In this document: piece by piece, positions 1-8,093 of the stretch
Position numbering within the stretch: position 1 is the stretch's first letter
Layout of the letters: each line of letters opens with the position of its first letter
Source of the DNA: Ruegeria lacuscaerulensis
Lineage (GTDB): Bacteria; Pseudomonadota; Alphaproteobacteria; Rhodobacterales; Rhodobacteraceae
Length of the DNA stretch: 64,000 bases
NCBI RefSeq assembly: GCF_013031245.1
Contig: NZ_WPZL01000006.1
Coordinates: forward strand, 1-64,000
Direction of reading: 5' to 3'
Position numbers and translations under genes: made by a program
Notes under the pieces: model-generated
Databases searched by the model: none
What the model was told of the DNA's origin: nothing
The model's input: the letters and a program-made list of their open reading frames with translations, nothing else

Positions 1-55
1 GCTCGTCAGGCTCATAACCTGAAGGTCGCAGGTTCAAATCCTGCTCCCGCAACCA
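1..55 (+). tRNA. initiator tRNA-fMet (CAT), 3' part
   Basis: The window opens inside a tRNA. Positions 6-22 form the anticodon arm with loop ctcataa and anticodon CAT at 13-15. A T-arm follows with GGTTCAAATCC, and the CCA end is encoded at 53-55. The D-arm remnant gctcg and the variable loop match bacterial initiator tRNA rather than elongator tRNA-Met. The 5' part lies outside the window. The anticodon stem base pairs next to the loop read A-T, G-C, G-C instead of the usual three G-C pairs of initiators. Confidence 0.92.
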
Positions 56-86
56 AATATAACAACATTAAATCAAATACTTACAA

Positions 87-108
87 GCCGCCTTCGGGCG
101 GTGTTTCT
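87..108 (+). terminator. Rho-independent terminator after tRNA-fMet
   Basis: A six-pair stem (87-92 with 97-102, outermost pair G-T) encloses a TTCG tetraloop and is followed by GTTTCTATTT. It lies 31 bases after the tRNA 3' end, as expected for a tRNA transcript terminator. Confidence 0.75.
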
Positions 109-321
109 ATTTGTGCTTCCCCGCTGGAAGCACTGTGGAAGCAAACGGGGCGGGAAACATCGTGTATCCGAACATCGTTACTACGCATGTGTTTTGCGGA
201 CAAACCTGTCGAACGCTAAATGGAAAACGACGTCCGTTGTCATCCCGGCGCTGACCATTGACGGGGCAAATTCCTCGGCCGCAGGTTGGAAAGTACTGTT
301 AGTTTCAAAATGGCAAAAGTT

Positions 322-1167
322 TCACGACGCCAATGCCTGCTTTATCCGCTCAGCTAAGGCTCGTTGGACAAGAGCAAACCTCGGCGTTTGTGCTATTTCT
401 TCGAGTGTCGCGACCCACAGTGGTACTGCAATTTTGGGGTCACCTATAGTCAACCTGTGCAGCCGTGAGTCCCTGTCGCCTACAAATGACGGTAAAAAGG
501 TCTTGCCTATTCCGGATGCAGCCATCTGCTGAAGCACTAGGAAACTATCTGCGCCGTTGGTCATTTCGTCGGTTTTGACGTGATCAGCCAACCATTGGGC
601 TGGAAGCGAGGAGCTTAGCGCCCCATCAAGTTTCAGCCATTTGCGGTTTGAAACTCCGTCACTATAAATCCCGAATGTCAGCTCCCCTGCGCGCTCTCCA
701 ACGAGGCCCTCTCCAAGCTTTATAGATGGCCGCACAGCGATATCCGCTGTCAATCTGGTCAGATCATGATGGCTGTTACTGCTTAACAAGGTCAGTTCCA
801 AACTCGGGTATTGGGAGGAAATCGCGTTCAATATTTGAGGCAGAACGAGCTGGGAAAGGCTGTCGGTGGACGCGATACGCACCTGACCTGCAGGGGATCG
901 ATTTGCGCCCACTATCGTCCGCTCTAGTGACAGGATTGCATCTTCCACATTCTCCATGGCTGAAATGATGGCTCCGGCTCCGGAGAGGACGGCATATCCT
1001 GAAGAGCTTTTTTGAAAAACCAAGCAACTATTGCGTTCTTCGAATGCCGCGACTCTGCGCAACACTGTTGCATGTGTGACGCCCAACGCTGATGCGGCCG
1101 CATTCAACGATCCATAACGACTTACAGCAAGCGAGTAGCGAATATCGTCCCAGTTTTCCTTGTTCAT
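322..1167 (-). CDS. LysR-family transcriptional regulator
   Basis: A 281-residue protein. The N-terminal winged helix-turn-helix covers about residues 5-63, with the recognisable run RYGSLNAAASALGVTHATV. A LysR-type substrate-binding domain fills residues 90-280. The length is slightly shorter than the usual 290-310 but complete. The gene is divergent from the cytochrome genes starting at 1254, and the 86-base gap would hold both promoters. By LysR convention it probably controls those cytochromes as well as itself. That target assignment is inference from position only, and the inducer is unknown. Confidence 0.85.
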   Translation of the reverse strand: MNKENWDDIRYSLAVSRYGSLNAAASALGVTHATVLRRVAAFEERNSCLVFQKSSSGYAVLSGAGAIISAMENVEDAILSLERTIVGANRSPAGQVRIASTDSLSQLVLPQILNAISSQYPSLELTLLSSNSHHDLTRLTADIAVRPSIKLGEGLVGERAGELTFGIYSDGVSNRKWLKLDGALSSSLPAQWLADHVKTDEMTNGADSFLVLQQMAASGIGKTFLPSFVGDRDSRLHRLTIGDPKIAVPLWVATLEEIAQTPRFALVQRALAERIKQALAS

Positions 1168-1253
1168 ATTTTAACAAGTGAAGCCGAACAACAAACAATT
1201 GCAAGGAAAAATGTTCAAACTATCATCCAACACATTAGACAGGGAGCCACGTC

Positions 1254-1724
1254 ATGATGAAGAAGTATTCAATTCTTGCAGCAGGTCTTGTTTCTGTTGC
1301 CGTCATTGGAACAGCTATCGCCCAGGAAACCGAAAACCCGGCCATCAAAGCCCGTACTTCGATCATGAAACTGTATTCATTCAATATTGCCACTCTTGGT
1401 GGCATGGCCAAGGGTGAGACGGAATATGACGCCGAGGCAGCAACACGTGCCGCGAACAATATAGTCGCCGTTTTACAGATCGATCAGTCCGAGATGTGGC
1501 CAGCCGGTTCCGACAACGTATCCGACCCCTCGACCCGAGCATTGCCTGATATTTGGGAAAATTTCCCGGATGTCGGCACAAAAGCACAGGCCCTTGCCGA
1601 CGCTGCAGTCGCCATGCAGGCTGCGGCAGGACAGGATGTCGATTCTCTGAAGGCAGCAATGGGACCGCTGGGCGGAGCTTGCTCAGCATGTCACAAAGCT
1701 TACAGAGCGCCAGAAGACAAATGA
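1254..1724 (+). CDS. Class II c-type cytochrome (cytochrome c'/c556-like)
   Basis: A 156-residue periplasmic haem protein. A signal peptide spans residues 1-23 (hydrophobic stretch ILAAGLVSVAVIGTAIA, then Q). The single haem motif CSACH lies at residues 143-147, close to the C-terminus, which is the hallmark of four-helix-bundle class II cytochromes. An AGGGAG ribosome site at 1241-1246 supports the first of two adjacent ATG codons. The dihaem cytochrome gene follows 10 bases later, so the two are probably co-transcribed and may exchange electrons. Members of this family carry electrons or bind NO; the sequence alone does not decide which. Confidence 0.88.
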   Translation: MMKKYSILAAGLVSVAVIGTAIAQETENPAIKARTSIMKLYSFNIATLGGMAKGETEYDAEAATRAANNIVAVLQIDQSEMWPAGSDNVSDPSTRALPDIWENFPDVGTKAQALADAAVAMQAAAGQDVDSLKAAMGPLGGACSACHKAYRAPEDK

Positions 1725-1734
1725 GGTTTAAGAC

Positions 1735-2643
1735 GTGCGGCGTTGGATCATTTCCGCCGCTGTAGTTGCAGCGTTGGTCGGGCTGGTTGCTTTGGCAATG
1801 ACCCGACCTCAAAGAGTCGATCAGGCACAAGTCAGCGGTCTCACCCCTGACCTCGGAAGAGGCGAGGAGGTTTTCTATGCTGGCGGATGCGCGTCGTGCC
1901 ACTCTGCCCCCGGCGCCAGCGGAGAGGAAAAGCTCATGCTTGCCGGCGGGCGGAGGTTCAAAACCGACTTCGGCACATTCGTTGCACCCAACATCTCCAG
2001 TGATCCAGACGTTGGAATCGGTGCTTGGTCAGCTGAGGGCTTGGCGAATGCCCTCGTCCATGGGACCGGACCCAATGGACAACATTATTACCCGGCCTTT
2101 CCGTATACATCTTACGCCAACATGACAATGGAAGACATTGTGTCACTCCATGCGTTTCTGAACACCCTGCCGGCGGTCGTGACCGAAAGTGAGGCCCATG
2201 ACGTTGGCTTTCCGTTCAATATCCGGCGCAGTTTGGGAGGATGGAAACTGCTTTTCATGGAGCCGGGTTGGGTTGTTGATGGCGAGTTGACTGACCAACA
2301 ATTGCGAGGTCGATATCTGGTAGAAGCTTTGGGTCACTGCACCGAGTGCCATACGCCGCGAAACAAACTAGGCGGATTGAAACGTGATCTTTGGTTGACC
2401 GGCGCGCCAAATCCCAGTGGAAAAGGGCGCATCCCCGGCCTCACGGCCGCACAACTCGATTGGTCCGAGACCGACATTGCGGAGTATCTGAGATCCGGGT
2501 TCACGCCGGATTACGACAGTGCTGGCGGTGAGATGGTCGAAGTAATTGAAAACACATCACAGTTAAGCGACGATGATCGTTTGGCAATTGCGGCCTATCT
2601 CAAAGTTGTTCCCATGCGGGCAAGTGAAGTTGGCTCGGAGTGA
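1735..2643 (+). CDS. Membrane-anchored dihaem cytochrome c
   Basis: A 302-residue protein with a GTG start. Residues 4-22 form an uncleaved-looking hydrophobic anchor. Two class I cytochrome c domains follow, with haem motifs CASCH (52-56) and CTECH (202-206). Met130 in the YANM run is a candidate axial ligand of the first haem. The architecture resembles cytochrome subunits of periplasmic alcohol or sugar dehydrogenases and of thiosulfate dehydrogenase. No dehydrogenase subunit lies beside it, so the electron donor is not evident. It probably forms an operon with the class II cytochrome just upstream. Confidence 0.85.
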   Translation: MRRWIISAAVVAALVGLVALAMTRPQRVDQAQVSGLTPDLGRGEEVFYAGGCASCHSAPGASGEEKLMLAGGRRFKTDFGTFVAPNISSDPDVGIGAWSAEGLANALVHGTGPNGQHYYPAFPYTSYANMTMEDIVSLHAFLNTLPAVVTESEAHDVGFPFNIRRSLGGWKLLFMEPGWVVDGELTDQQLRGRYLVEALGHCTECHTPRNKLGGLKRDLWLTGAPNPSGKGRIPGLTAAQLDWSETDIAEYLRSGFTPDYDSAGGEMVEVIENTSQLSDDDRLAIAAYLKVVPMRASEVGSE

Positions 2644-2802
2644 ATCCGGTCAGCGGTACGTGTTTTATATTTTCCTGAGATCAGGCCGACTAAGGCCTTT
2701 GGACATTCAATTCGTCAGACCTAAGGCCGATGCGTTAAAGCGGTACGGAAAGTAATTTGGCTTCCAAGCGGCGTAATGCGCCAATTTGCAACGGAGGCGA
2801 AA

Positions 2803-3633
2803 ATGAAGATTCAAAGAAAGCTCGGCCAACTTCTGAGTACGGCAGCATTGGCCTCGTTCATTACGGTGACACCGTACGTGCCCAAGTTTGGTGATGACGG
2901 CCGCCTGCAAATTGAACCAGCTTACGCATTTGCCAAAAGCGGCAAGGGTAAAGATGGGGATGGCGACGACGACGACCGGGGTGACGACCGCGACGATGAT
3001 AGAGACGATAACTCTGGGTCAGGCAACAGCGGGCATGGCGGTGACCGGGATGATGATCGCGATGATGATCGCGACGACGACCGGGATGACGACAGGGACG
3101 ACAATTCAGGATCTGGAAAAAGCAGTCGCGACGATGATGATGACGACGATGATGATGATGATTCCAAACGTTCTAACCGAGGTAGCGGTAAGAAGGACCG
3201 ATCTCAGGCTGGGGGCAGGACAACGGGCACAGCCGGGATAACAAAAGTCGAAACAAACGCTAACGGTATCGAAGTGCGTTATTCCGACGGAACCAAGGAA
3301 GAGATCGAAAACGGCCGGTACGAAAGAAAGAATGCTCAGAACCGAACCGTGGAAGAGCGGCCAGCAACTGGCGCGGACGTTTCAAGGCTTCGGTCCCTGG
3401 CGAATGGTATCTCAATCAACAACGTGCGTTCTTCCGGACAGGGAGGTGTTACAGGAAGCCGTCCTGCGAAAATTGAGCGGCAGGGCAACAACATCGAAGT
3501 AAATTACACAAACGGTTGGAAAGAAGAAATCGAGTTTGGCCGATACGAACTCAAAGATCCTTTCAATCGAACGGTTGTCGAAAGAAACGCAACGGCGTCT
3601 GATCGTCGGAGATTACAGTCGTTAGCCAACTGA
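2803..3633 (+). CDS. Secreted Asp-rich protein with duplicated C-terminal module
   Basis: The start at 2803 is preferred over an in-frame ATG at 2776 because a GGAGG site sits just ahead of it. The product is 276 residues. Residues 1-43 look like a signal peptide or export segment. Residues 51-120 are a low-complexity acidic tract of DDRDD-type units ending in eleven consecutive Asp. Residues 146-201 and 221-276 are two copies of one module, each with a run like IEVxYxxGxKEEIExGRYE and each ending in LxSLAN. The acidic block could bind Ca2+ or other cations; this is inference. I do not recognise a named family. It faces the two-component genes across a shared terminator. Confidence 0.75.
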   Translation: MKIQRKLGQLLSTAALASFITVTPYVPKFGDDGRLQIEPAYAFAKSGKGKDGDGDDDDRGDDRDDDRDDNSGSGNSGHGGDRDDDRDDDRDDDRDDDRDDNSGSGKSSRDDDDDDDDDDDSKRSNRGSGKKDRSQAGGRTTGTAGITKVETNANGIEVRYSDGTKEEIENGRYERKNAQNRTVEERPATGADVSRLRSLANGISINNVRSSGQGGVTGSRPAKIERQGNNIEVNYTNGWKEEIEFGRYELKDPFNRTVVERNATASDRRRLQSLAN

Positions 3634-3654
3634 GCTAAGCTCCGCAAAAAAACG

Positions 3655-3690
3655 AAGGCGGTTTCTGTTGATGAGAAGCCGCCTTGGTCT
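3655..3690. terminator. Bidirectional terminator
   Basis: An inverted repeat pairs AAGGCGG at 3655-3661 with CCGCCTT at 3679-3685 and extends inward with one wobble pair. It lies between convergent genes and has an A-rich left flank and a T-rich right flank, so it can serve both. Confidence 0.75.
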
Positions 3691-3704
3691 GTAGAGAGGC
3701 ACAG

Positions 3705-4352
3705 TCACTCCTGTTTGCTCCAGGCATCGTGGGCAATGAGAGCGGCCTCAACCCGGTTTCGTGCGTGCAGCTTGGACAAGATTGCCGTCATATAGTGCTT
3801 AACGGTTTTTTCCTGGAGGTTTAGCTCTTCGGCTATTTCCCGGTTACTCATCCCCTTGGCAACGCGCCGAAGGATTTCCTCTTCGCGATGAGTGAGGTCC
3901 TGAAGTGCTTCGCTGTCTTTTGATGTGCCACTGTCATTGCTCATCGCGCGCAGTACGCGTGAAGCCAAACCGGGTGAAACAAATCCTTCTCCGGCTGCGA
4001 TGCTTCGCAGAGATGAAATCAATTCACTACCCGTTACACCTTTCACTATATACCCTGTCGCACCCGCCTCCAGAGTATCTGCAACGTCGCTGCTGTTCTC
4101 TGAGACTGTCAGGATTGCGATGAAAGGCGGGTTTGCCATCGCGGCGATTTGGCGTGTAGCCTGCAAGCCACCGCCGGGCATCGAAAGGTCAAGGATCGCA
4201 ATGTCGGGTTGATGAGTGCCTACAAGCGCAATGGCTTCTTCTGCGCTTGCTCCGGCAGCGAGAACCTTGAACCCTTCAGCCTCGTCCAGTGTTCGGTGCA
4301 ATCCATCCCTGAAAATCGGATGGTCGTCTGCTAATACGACAGTTGTGGTCAT
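3705..4352 (-). CDS. NarL/FixJ-type response regulator
   Basis: A 215-residue protein with an N-terminal receiver domain: acidic pocket Asp9-Asp10 and phosphoacceptor Asp55 in ILDLSMP. A C-terminal LuxR/GerE helix-turn-helix (about 150-205) contains SNREIAEELNLQEKTVKHY. The start codon overlaps the stop of the upstream kinase gene by 4 bases (ATGA), so the pair is translationally coupled and certainly cognate. It should bind DNA as a dimer when phosphorylated. Neighbouring cytochrome and Asp-rich genes are candidate targets by position only. Confidence 0.92.
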   Translation of the reverse strand: MTTTVVLADDHPIFRDGLHRTLDEAEGFKVLAAGASAEEAIALVGTHQPDIAILDLSMPGGGLQATRQIAAMANPPFIAILTVSENSSDVADTLEAGATGYIVKGVTGSELISSLRSIAAGEGFVSPGLASRVLRAMSNDSGTSKDSEALQDLTHREEEILRRVAKGMSNREIAEELNLQEKTVKHYMTAILSKLHARNRVEAALIAHDAWSKQE

Positions 4353-5752
4353 GATACACTCATGTGTCTGGGGAATAATGTCATCGTAATGCTGGTGCCG
4401 TTGCCCGGACGGGACGCCACCTCAAACCTGCCGCCGATGCTTTCCACGCGGTCTCGCAATCCCATCAGTCCCTGACCTCCGTCGTTACGCAGTATAGTTT
4501 CGTCTGCAGGGTCAAATCCGGGACCGTCGTCGCTGACGCTGATTGCGATGCTATCGCTTTCTACCTGGCAACGGACATTGCACTGCGCCGAGGGTGCATA
4601 TCTCGCTGCATTAGAAAGCGTTTCCTGCAGGAACCGAAAAACGCAGAGTTTGTCTGAGAACGACAATTCAGGCGGCTGGCTGCCCCGGTATGAGATTTCC
4701 GGCCGCAAGGGGCTGTGTTCCGCGTGATCTTCGACGGCTCGCTTCACGACATCCGCAAGGGTCAGGTTTTCTAGGTCCGGAGCAGAAAGGCCCCGCGATA
4801 AAGCCCGAATTTCTGCCAGAGATTTCTGTATGGATTGCTGGATTTCTTCGGCCTCCCTGGGCATCTCGGACCCGACAGGAAAGGCTGCCTCCAATCGAAG
4901 GGCCGCAAGCGACAAGTATTGCGCAGGCCCATCATGCAACTCGGAACCGAGATTCCTGAGGAACCGGTCTGTTTGAGCGGCGTAGCGTTCCGATGCCTCT
5001 ATCACCCGTGACCGAAGCACGGCATTTTGCCTGGCCATCTTTTCGCTTTCGGAAAGCCGCTTGTTCAGAAGCTGCCCTTGCCGTCGAATGGTGTTGTCAC
5101 CTATCGCAACAATGGAAAGCAGGACAATCGAACTTGCCACAAATGCTGAGGCGACAACCAGCCAGCTTGTTCTGCGGGCGCGGGCCATGTCCTGTTCCAG
5201 CTGATCGGATCGTTCGTAAAACTCGGCAACCGCAATTATTTCACCGGACCAAATCTCCCGAATGGGGCTGTAGACTTCAAGTAACGGGATACCAAGTTCC
5301 GCCTCTGCGGCGCTTTCCGCGTGATCGAGTTCCTCGAATGATCCGGAGATTTCCCCCGCCCACGCTTTCCTCAGATCGTCAGTTGGCTGAAAGCTGCTGC
5401 CAATAATGGCTGGGTCCGAGGCATGCGCAATCAATCCGCCCTGTTTCCAAAACTTGTAAGAGACAATGCGATCACGCATCGGCTGCGTCTGGAATATCTC
5501 TTCCAGCGCTCTGCTCGCTTGTACGGAAAGGTGGTCGCCGTGGGCCAGTTCCTGGCTGAGCGGAGACACGATGCTTTCCATATAGAGAGCCGCAGAATTG
5601 GCGGAGTTCTGTACAACGGCGTTCTCGATCCGATTTGACACCCAAATCCCGACTATCGCGGTAGCAGATCCCATGACTACAATACTGGCCGCGAGGAAGA
5701 CCCTCGACAATGACCAGTTGCCAATCGTCAGATCAGTTATTCTTACACCCAT
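4349..5752 (-). CDS. NarX-like membrane sensor histidine kinase (HisKA_3)
   Basis: A 467-residue inner-membrane kinase. Transmembrane segments are at about 17-39 and 196-217, with a periplasmic sensor loop of about 155 residues between them. A coiled segment leads to the HisKA_3 dimerisation domain, with phosphoacceptor His273 in ELHDGPAQ. The HATPase domain shows NAARYAP (N box), SDDGPGFDP (G1) and GQGLMGLRDR (G2). This is the NarX/DegS class that pairs with NarL-type regulators, here the gene immediately downstream. The sensor loop has no motif that names its ligand. Confidence 0.92.
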   Translation of the reverse strand: MGVRITDLTIGNWSLSRVFLAASIVVMGSATAIVGIWVSNRIENAVVQNSANSAALYMESIVSPLSQELAHGDHLSVQASRALEEIFQTQPMRDRIVSYKFWKQGGLIAHASDPAIIGSSFQPTDDLRKAWAGEISGSFEELDHAESAAEAELGIPLLEVYSPIREIWSGEIIAVAEFYERSDQLEQDMARARRTSWLVVASAFVASSIVLLSIVAIGDNTIRRQGQLLNKRLSESEKMARQNAVLRSRVIEASERYAAQTDRFLRNLGSELHDGPAQYLSLAALRLEAAFPVGSEMPREAEEIQQSIQKSLAEIRALSRGLSAPDLENLTLADVVKRAVEDHAEHSPLRPEISYRGSQPPELSFSDKLCVFRFLQETLSNAARYAPSAQCNVRCQVESDSIAISVSDDGPGFDPADETILRNDGGQGLMGLRDRVESIGGRFEVASRPGNGTSITMTLFPRHMSVS

Positions 5753-6091
5753 TACGAAACCGAATATGAACTACAAACGCCAAGCGGACCACCGACCTTG
5801 GTCTGAGGCGATCCGGTATCAGACGCCGCGCCTTACAGATAATCAGTTTTGCAGTAAGGCCTCTTGCCCCTGTCGAGGCCTTGTTAGCATGGCTGTCTTG
5901 AACGTGAGCGGCCGTGAATACCAATCTGGGAATTGAGGCGTTATTGAAATTTGACCTCAGTCTGTTCAACGCTTGTCTCTCGATCAAAGCCTCTTGCATT
6001 GTTTGGGTCATGATACGCCGCGCGTGCAGGCAGGTTATTGAACGTCACTCCTTCCCAGACAGCATTTTGGGTGGTGACCCCGGCCTTGGCG
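5753..6091. other. 339-base intergenic stretch, no convincing gene
   Basis: The stretch lies between the sensor kinase promoter side and the 3' end of the carboxymuconolactone-decarboxylase-like gene. It must hold the kinase promoter. On the minus strand a reading frame runs past the end of the upstream gene and stops at 5941, but it has no start of its own and no family resemblance I can see. No hairpin strong enough to call a terminator was found. Confidence 0.5.
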
Positions 6092-6475
6092 TCATTCAGC
6101 TTCCAGGACTTTGCGGGCGGCGCGAAAGCACTCGAGTGCCTGGGGCACGCCGCAGTAAATACCGACCACATGGATGATGGCCCGGATCTCGTCGGGGGTG
6201 ACACCGTTGTTGATCGCGCCTTTGCAGTGAAGCTCCCATTCATGCATTTTGCCCAATGCACCGATCATCGACAGGTTCATCATTGATCGGGTTTTGGCGT
6301 CGATCACATCGTCGCCCCAACCAAAGCCCCAGCACCAGGCGGTCATTGCCTCCTGAAAAGGTCGTGTGAAGTCATCTGCAGCCGCCAGGTTCTTTTCTAC
6401 ATACTCCGCGCCGAGCGTGCTTTTTCGTTGTTCCAGCCCTTTGAGGAAAAGATCTTCGTCGAAAATGTCAGCCAT
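6092..6475 (-). CDS. Carboxymuconolactone decarboxylase-family protein
   Basis: A 127-residue single-domain protein. The C-terminal half matches the CMD fold (AhpD-like superfamily): RSMMNLSMIGALGKMHEWELH, then a helix with GVTPDEIRAIIHVVGIYCGVP. No CxxC pair of the AhpD type is present, so a disulfide reductase is unlikely and a decarboxylase or hydratase-like role is favoured. It is the last gene of the leftward operon, 16 bases after the sulfotransferase-like gene. In this family gene context often defines the substrate, which here would be an intermediate of the Rieske/enolase island. Confidence 0.85.
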   Translation of the reverse strand: MADIFDEDLFLKGLEQRKSTLGAEYVEKNLAAADDFTRPFQEAMTAWCWGFGWGDDVIDAKTRSMMNLSMIGALGKMHEWELHCKGAINNGVTPDEIRAIIHVVGIYCGVPQALECFRAARKVLEAE

Positions 6476-6491
6476 TATGGTCTCCGGTTCT

Positions 6492-7232
6492 TCAGGGTGT
6501 CAGGCGGTGTTTGTACAGGTGATCATAGTGCGGCACCATACGACGATGCACCTGTTTTACCCGCTTTGGTGCGTCGTCGATCGAGATGTATTTACGCGGC
6601 TGAGGGGCAATCCCGGTCGATTTGGCGAGGTTGCCGTGAAACGACCCTCCGTCCCACCAACTGTGGGCAGAGGGGTCACCGCCGGGTTCCCAGGTTAAGG
6701 CGTCTTCGAGGAAGGGAATGCCCACTGCCTCGCAGAATTTCCGGGTCATCGCGTGCGGGTCTTCCAGCAGGTCATCACTGTCGATCACCGGCGGAGGTGT
6801 GCCGTTCAAAGCCGTTATCAGATCGAACAGGGCGCGTTGCTCGGGGAAACCCACTTCGCCCTCGGCAAAATCGGGCCATTGCTTGTACATCGAGGTGATC
6901 GTTTTTGCCGGGTCGCGGATCAGGAAGGCGTGGTTGAAGTGGGACAGGAATTCCGCATCCCACATGTGATTGATGTAATGCGGGAAATCCTTGAGAAAGA
7001 CCGGGCCTTTTTCCGCCCGTTCCTGAATGTCGGCCCACACGCTGTCCAGCGTCAGGCCCGGCGTTGTCACGTCTCCGGGCTGAAACCGATGCCAGAGCGG
7101 GTCTTCGCCCTGATACCAGGCCTCGCCGAAGGGTTCGTGCAGACAATCCAGATCGCCGCGCTGCCGCATCATCCACTCAAAGGCGGTCGAGGTGGATCGG
7201 GGCACCGCCCAAAGCGCGAGGATTTTGTGCAT
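6492..7232 (-). CDS. Sulfotransferase-like P-loop protein
   Basis: A 246-residue protein. The N-terminus (ILALWAVPRSTSTAFEWMM) is the 5'-phosphosulfate-binding loop of the PAPS sulfotransferase fold. HAFLIRDPAKTITSMYKQW is the 3'-phosphate motif, with the Arg-Asp-Pro signature. The start at 7232 is chosen because a GGAG site lies ten bases upstream and the conserved P-loop begins right after it; longer upstream frames overlap the preceding gene. Proteins of this type in roseobacters are annotated as sulfotransferase family, but the acceptor is unknown. It is co-directional with the Rieske gene and separated from its neighbour by 26 bases. Confidence 0.75.
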   Translation of the reverse strand: MHKILALWAVPRSTSTAFEWMMRQRGDLDCLHEPFGEAWYQGEDPLWHRFQPGDVTTPGLTLDSVWADIQERAEKGPVFLKDFPHYINHMWDAEFLSHFNHAFLIRDPAKTITSMYKQWPDFAEGEVGFPEQRALFDLITALNGTPPPVIDSDDLLEDPHAMTRKFCEAVGIPFLEDALTWEPGGDPSAHSWWDGGSFHGNLAKSTGIAPQPRKYISIDDAPKRVKQVHRRMVPHYDHLYKHRLTP

Positions 7233-7258
7233 GTCGCGGATACTCCAGAGGTGAAAGT

Positions 7259-8077
7259 CTATAGCCGTTTCAGCAACTGCCCGTGCTGCATTGCGGGCGA
7301 CAGCCCGAGTGATTTGAAGATGCGCCAGTAAAGGGCGATGTCGTGGCCGATCACCGGTTTGCCCAACGCGTCTTCCAGTTGTTCGGCCAAATGCAGGGGA
7401 CGCTGCGGCAAGCCGTCCGCGCCGGTGCGAAAGTTGCACATGCCGTTGATCAGGATGGCATCCGCCTGCGGGGCTTTGTCGGCGACGTATTCGAAACTCT
7501 TCAGGGCCAGGTCGCCAGCGAAAACCCAGCGGAAGGAATTGACCTCTTCCTGACTGCCGAACCAGCCCTGATCGTGGAAGTTGCCCGCGTAGAGCACATC
7601 GAACCCGGCCTCTTGCAGAAACCCGACCGTGCCTTGCCACCATTCGGGCCAATGGTATGCAGCGTTTAGGGCGACCTTTTCGACATTCATTTCACGCAGG
7701 GCTTCGACCATGGCGTATCCCGCCATGTGAAACTGTATGCCATATTTGTCCGAAAGGTCCGCGCAGTGCTGCTGAACGCCTTCGACTCCCAGCCCGCAGG
7801 CGTGTACCCAGTTCGAGCCGACCTGCCCGCAGACATCGATCCCGTTTCGGGACATGCAATGCACGAAATCCTCGAGCATCCCGAAGTTTTGTTTCCGCTG
7901 GTCCAGCCCGTGCACATAGTCCGGCACATGCAGCATCCAGCCATGCACGCCGACCGTTTCCGGGCACATGCGCAGGAAATCCGACGGGGCGGCGTCAAAG
8001 TCGAAAGGTGGGCATGTAAAGCCGACCTGATGCGGAAACAGTTTGTGTTCCGGGCGCCAGTCTTCGGGCATCATCAT
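7259..8077 (-). CDS. Asp/Glu racemase superfamily protein (maleate isomerase / arylmalonate decarboxylase-like)
   Basis: A 272-residue protein. VGFTCPPFDFD opens an N-terminal Asp/Glu-racemase half. The C-terminal half has INGMCNFRTG, carrying the second catalytic-type Cys, then LGKPVIGHDIALYWRIFKSLG, which parallels the maleate isomerase end. The start at 8077 is preferred because AAAGGAAC lies just upstream, overlapping the Rieske stop; three ATG codons occur in a row there. Relatives isomerise, decarboxylate or racemise small carboxylates. The substrate is unknown, but the position suggests a downstream carboxylate of the island. Confidence 0.75.
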   Translation of the reverse strand: MMMPEDWRPEHKLFPHQVGFTCPPFDFDAAPSDFLRMCPETVGVHGWMLHVPDYVHGLDQRKQNFGMLEDFVHCMSRNGIDVCGQVGSNWVHACGLGVEGVQQHCADLSDKYGIQFHMAGYAMVEALREMNVEKVALNAAYHWPEWWQGTVGFLQEAGFDVLYAGNFHDQGWFGSQEEVNSFRWVFAGDLALKSFEYVADKAPQADAILINGMCNFRTGADGLPQRPLHLAEQLEDALGKPVIGHDIALYWRIFKSLGLSPAMQHGQLLKRL

Positions 8078-8093
8078 GTGATTAATGTTCCTT

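Noticed and set aside
101-532. 143-codon plus-strand frame
   Set aside because: It is antisense to the LysR gene over its second half, starts next to the tRNA terminator and shows no domain pattern.
5941-6261. Minus-strand frame running past the carboxymuconolactone-decarboxylase-like gene
   Set aside because: It overlaps that gene in another frame and its downstream part lacks a start or a recognisable domain.
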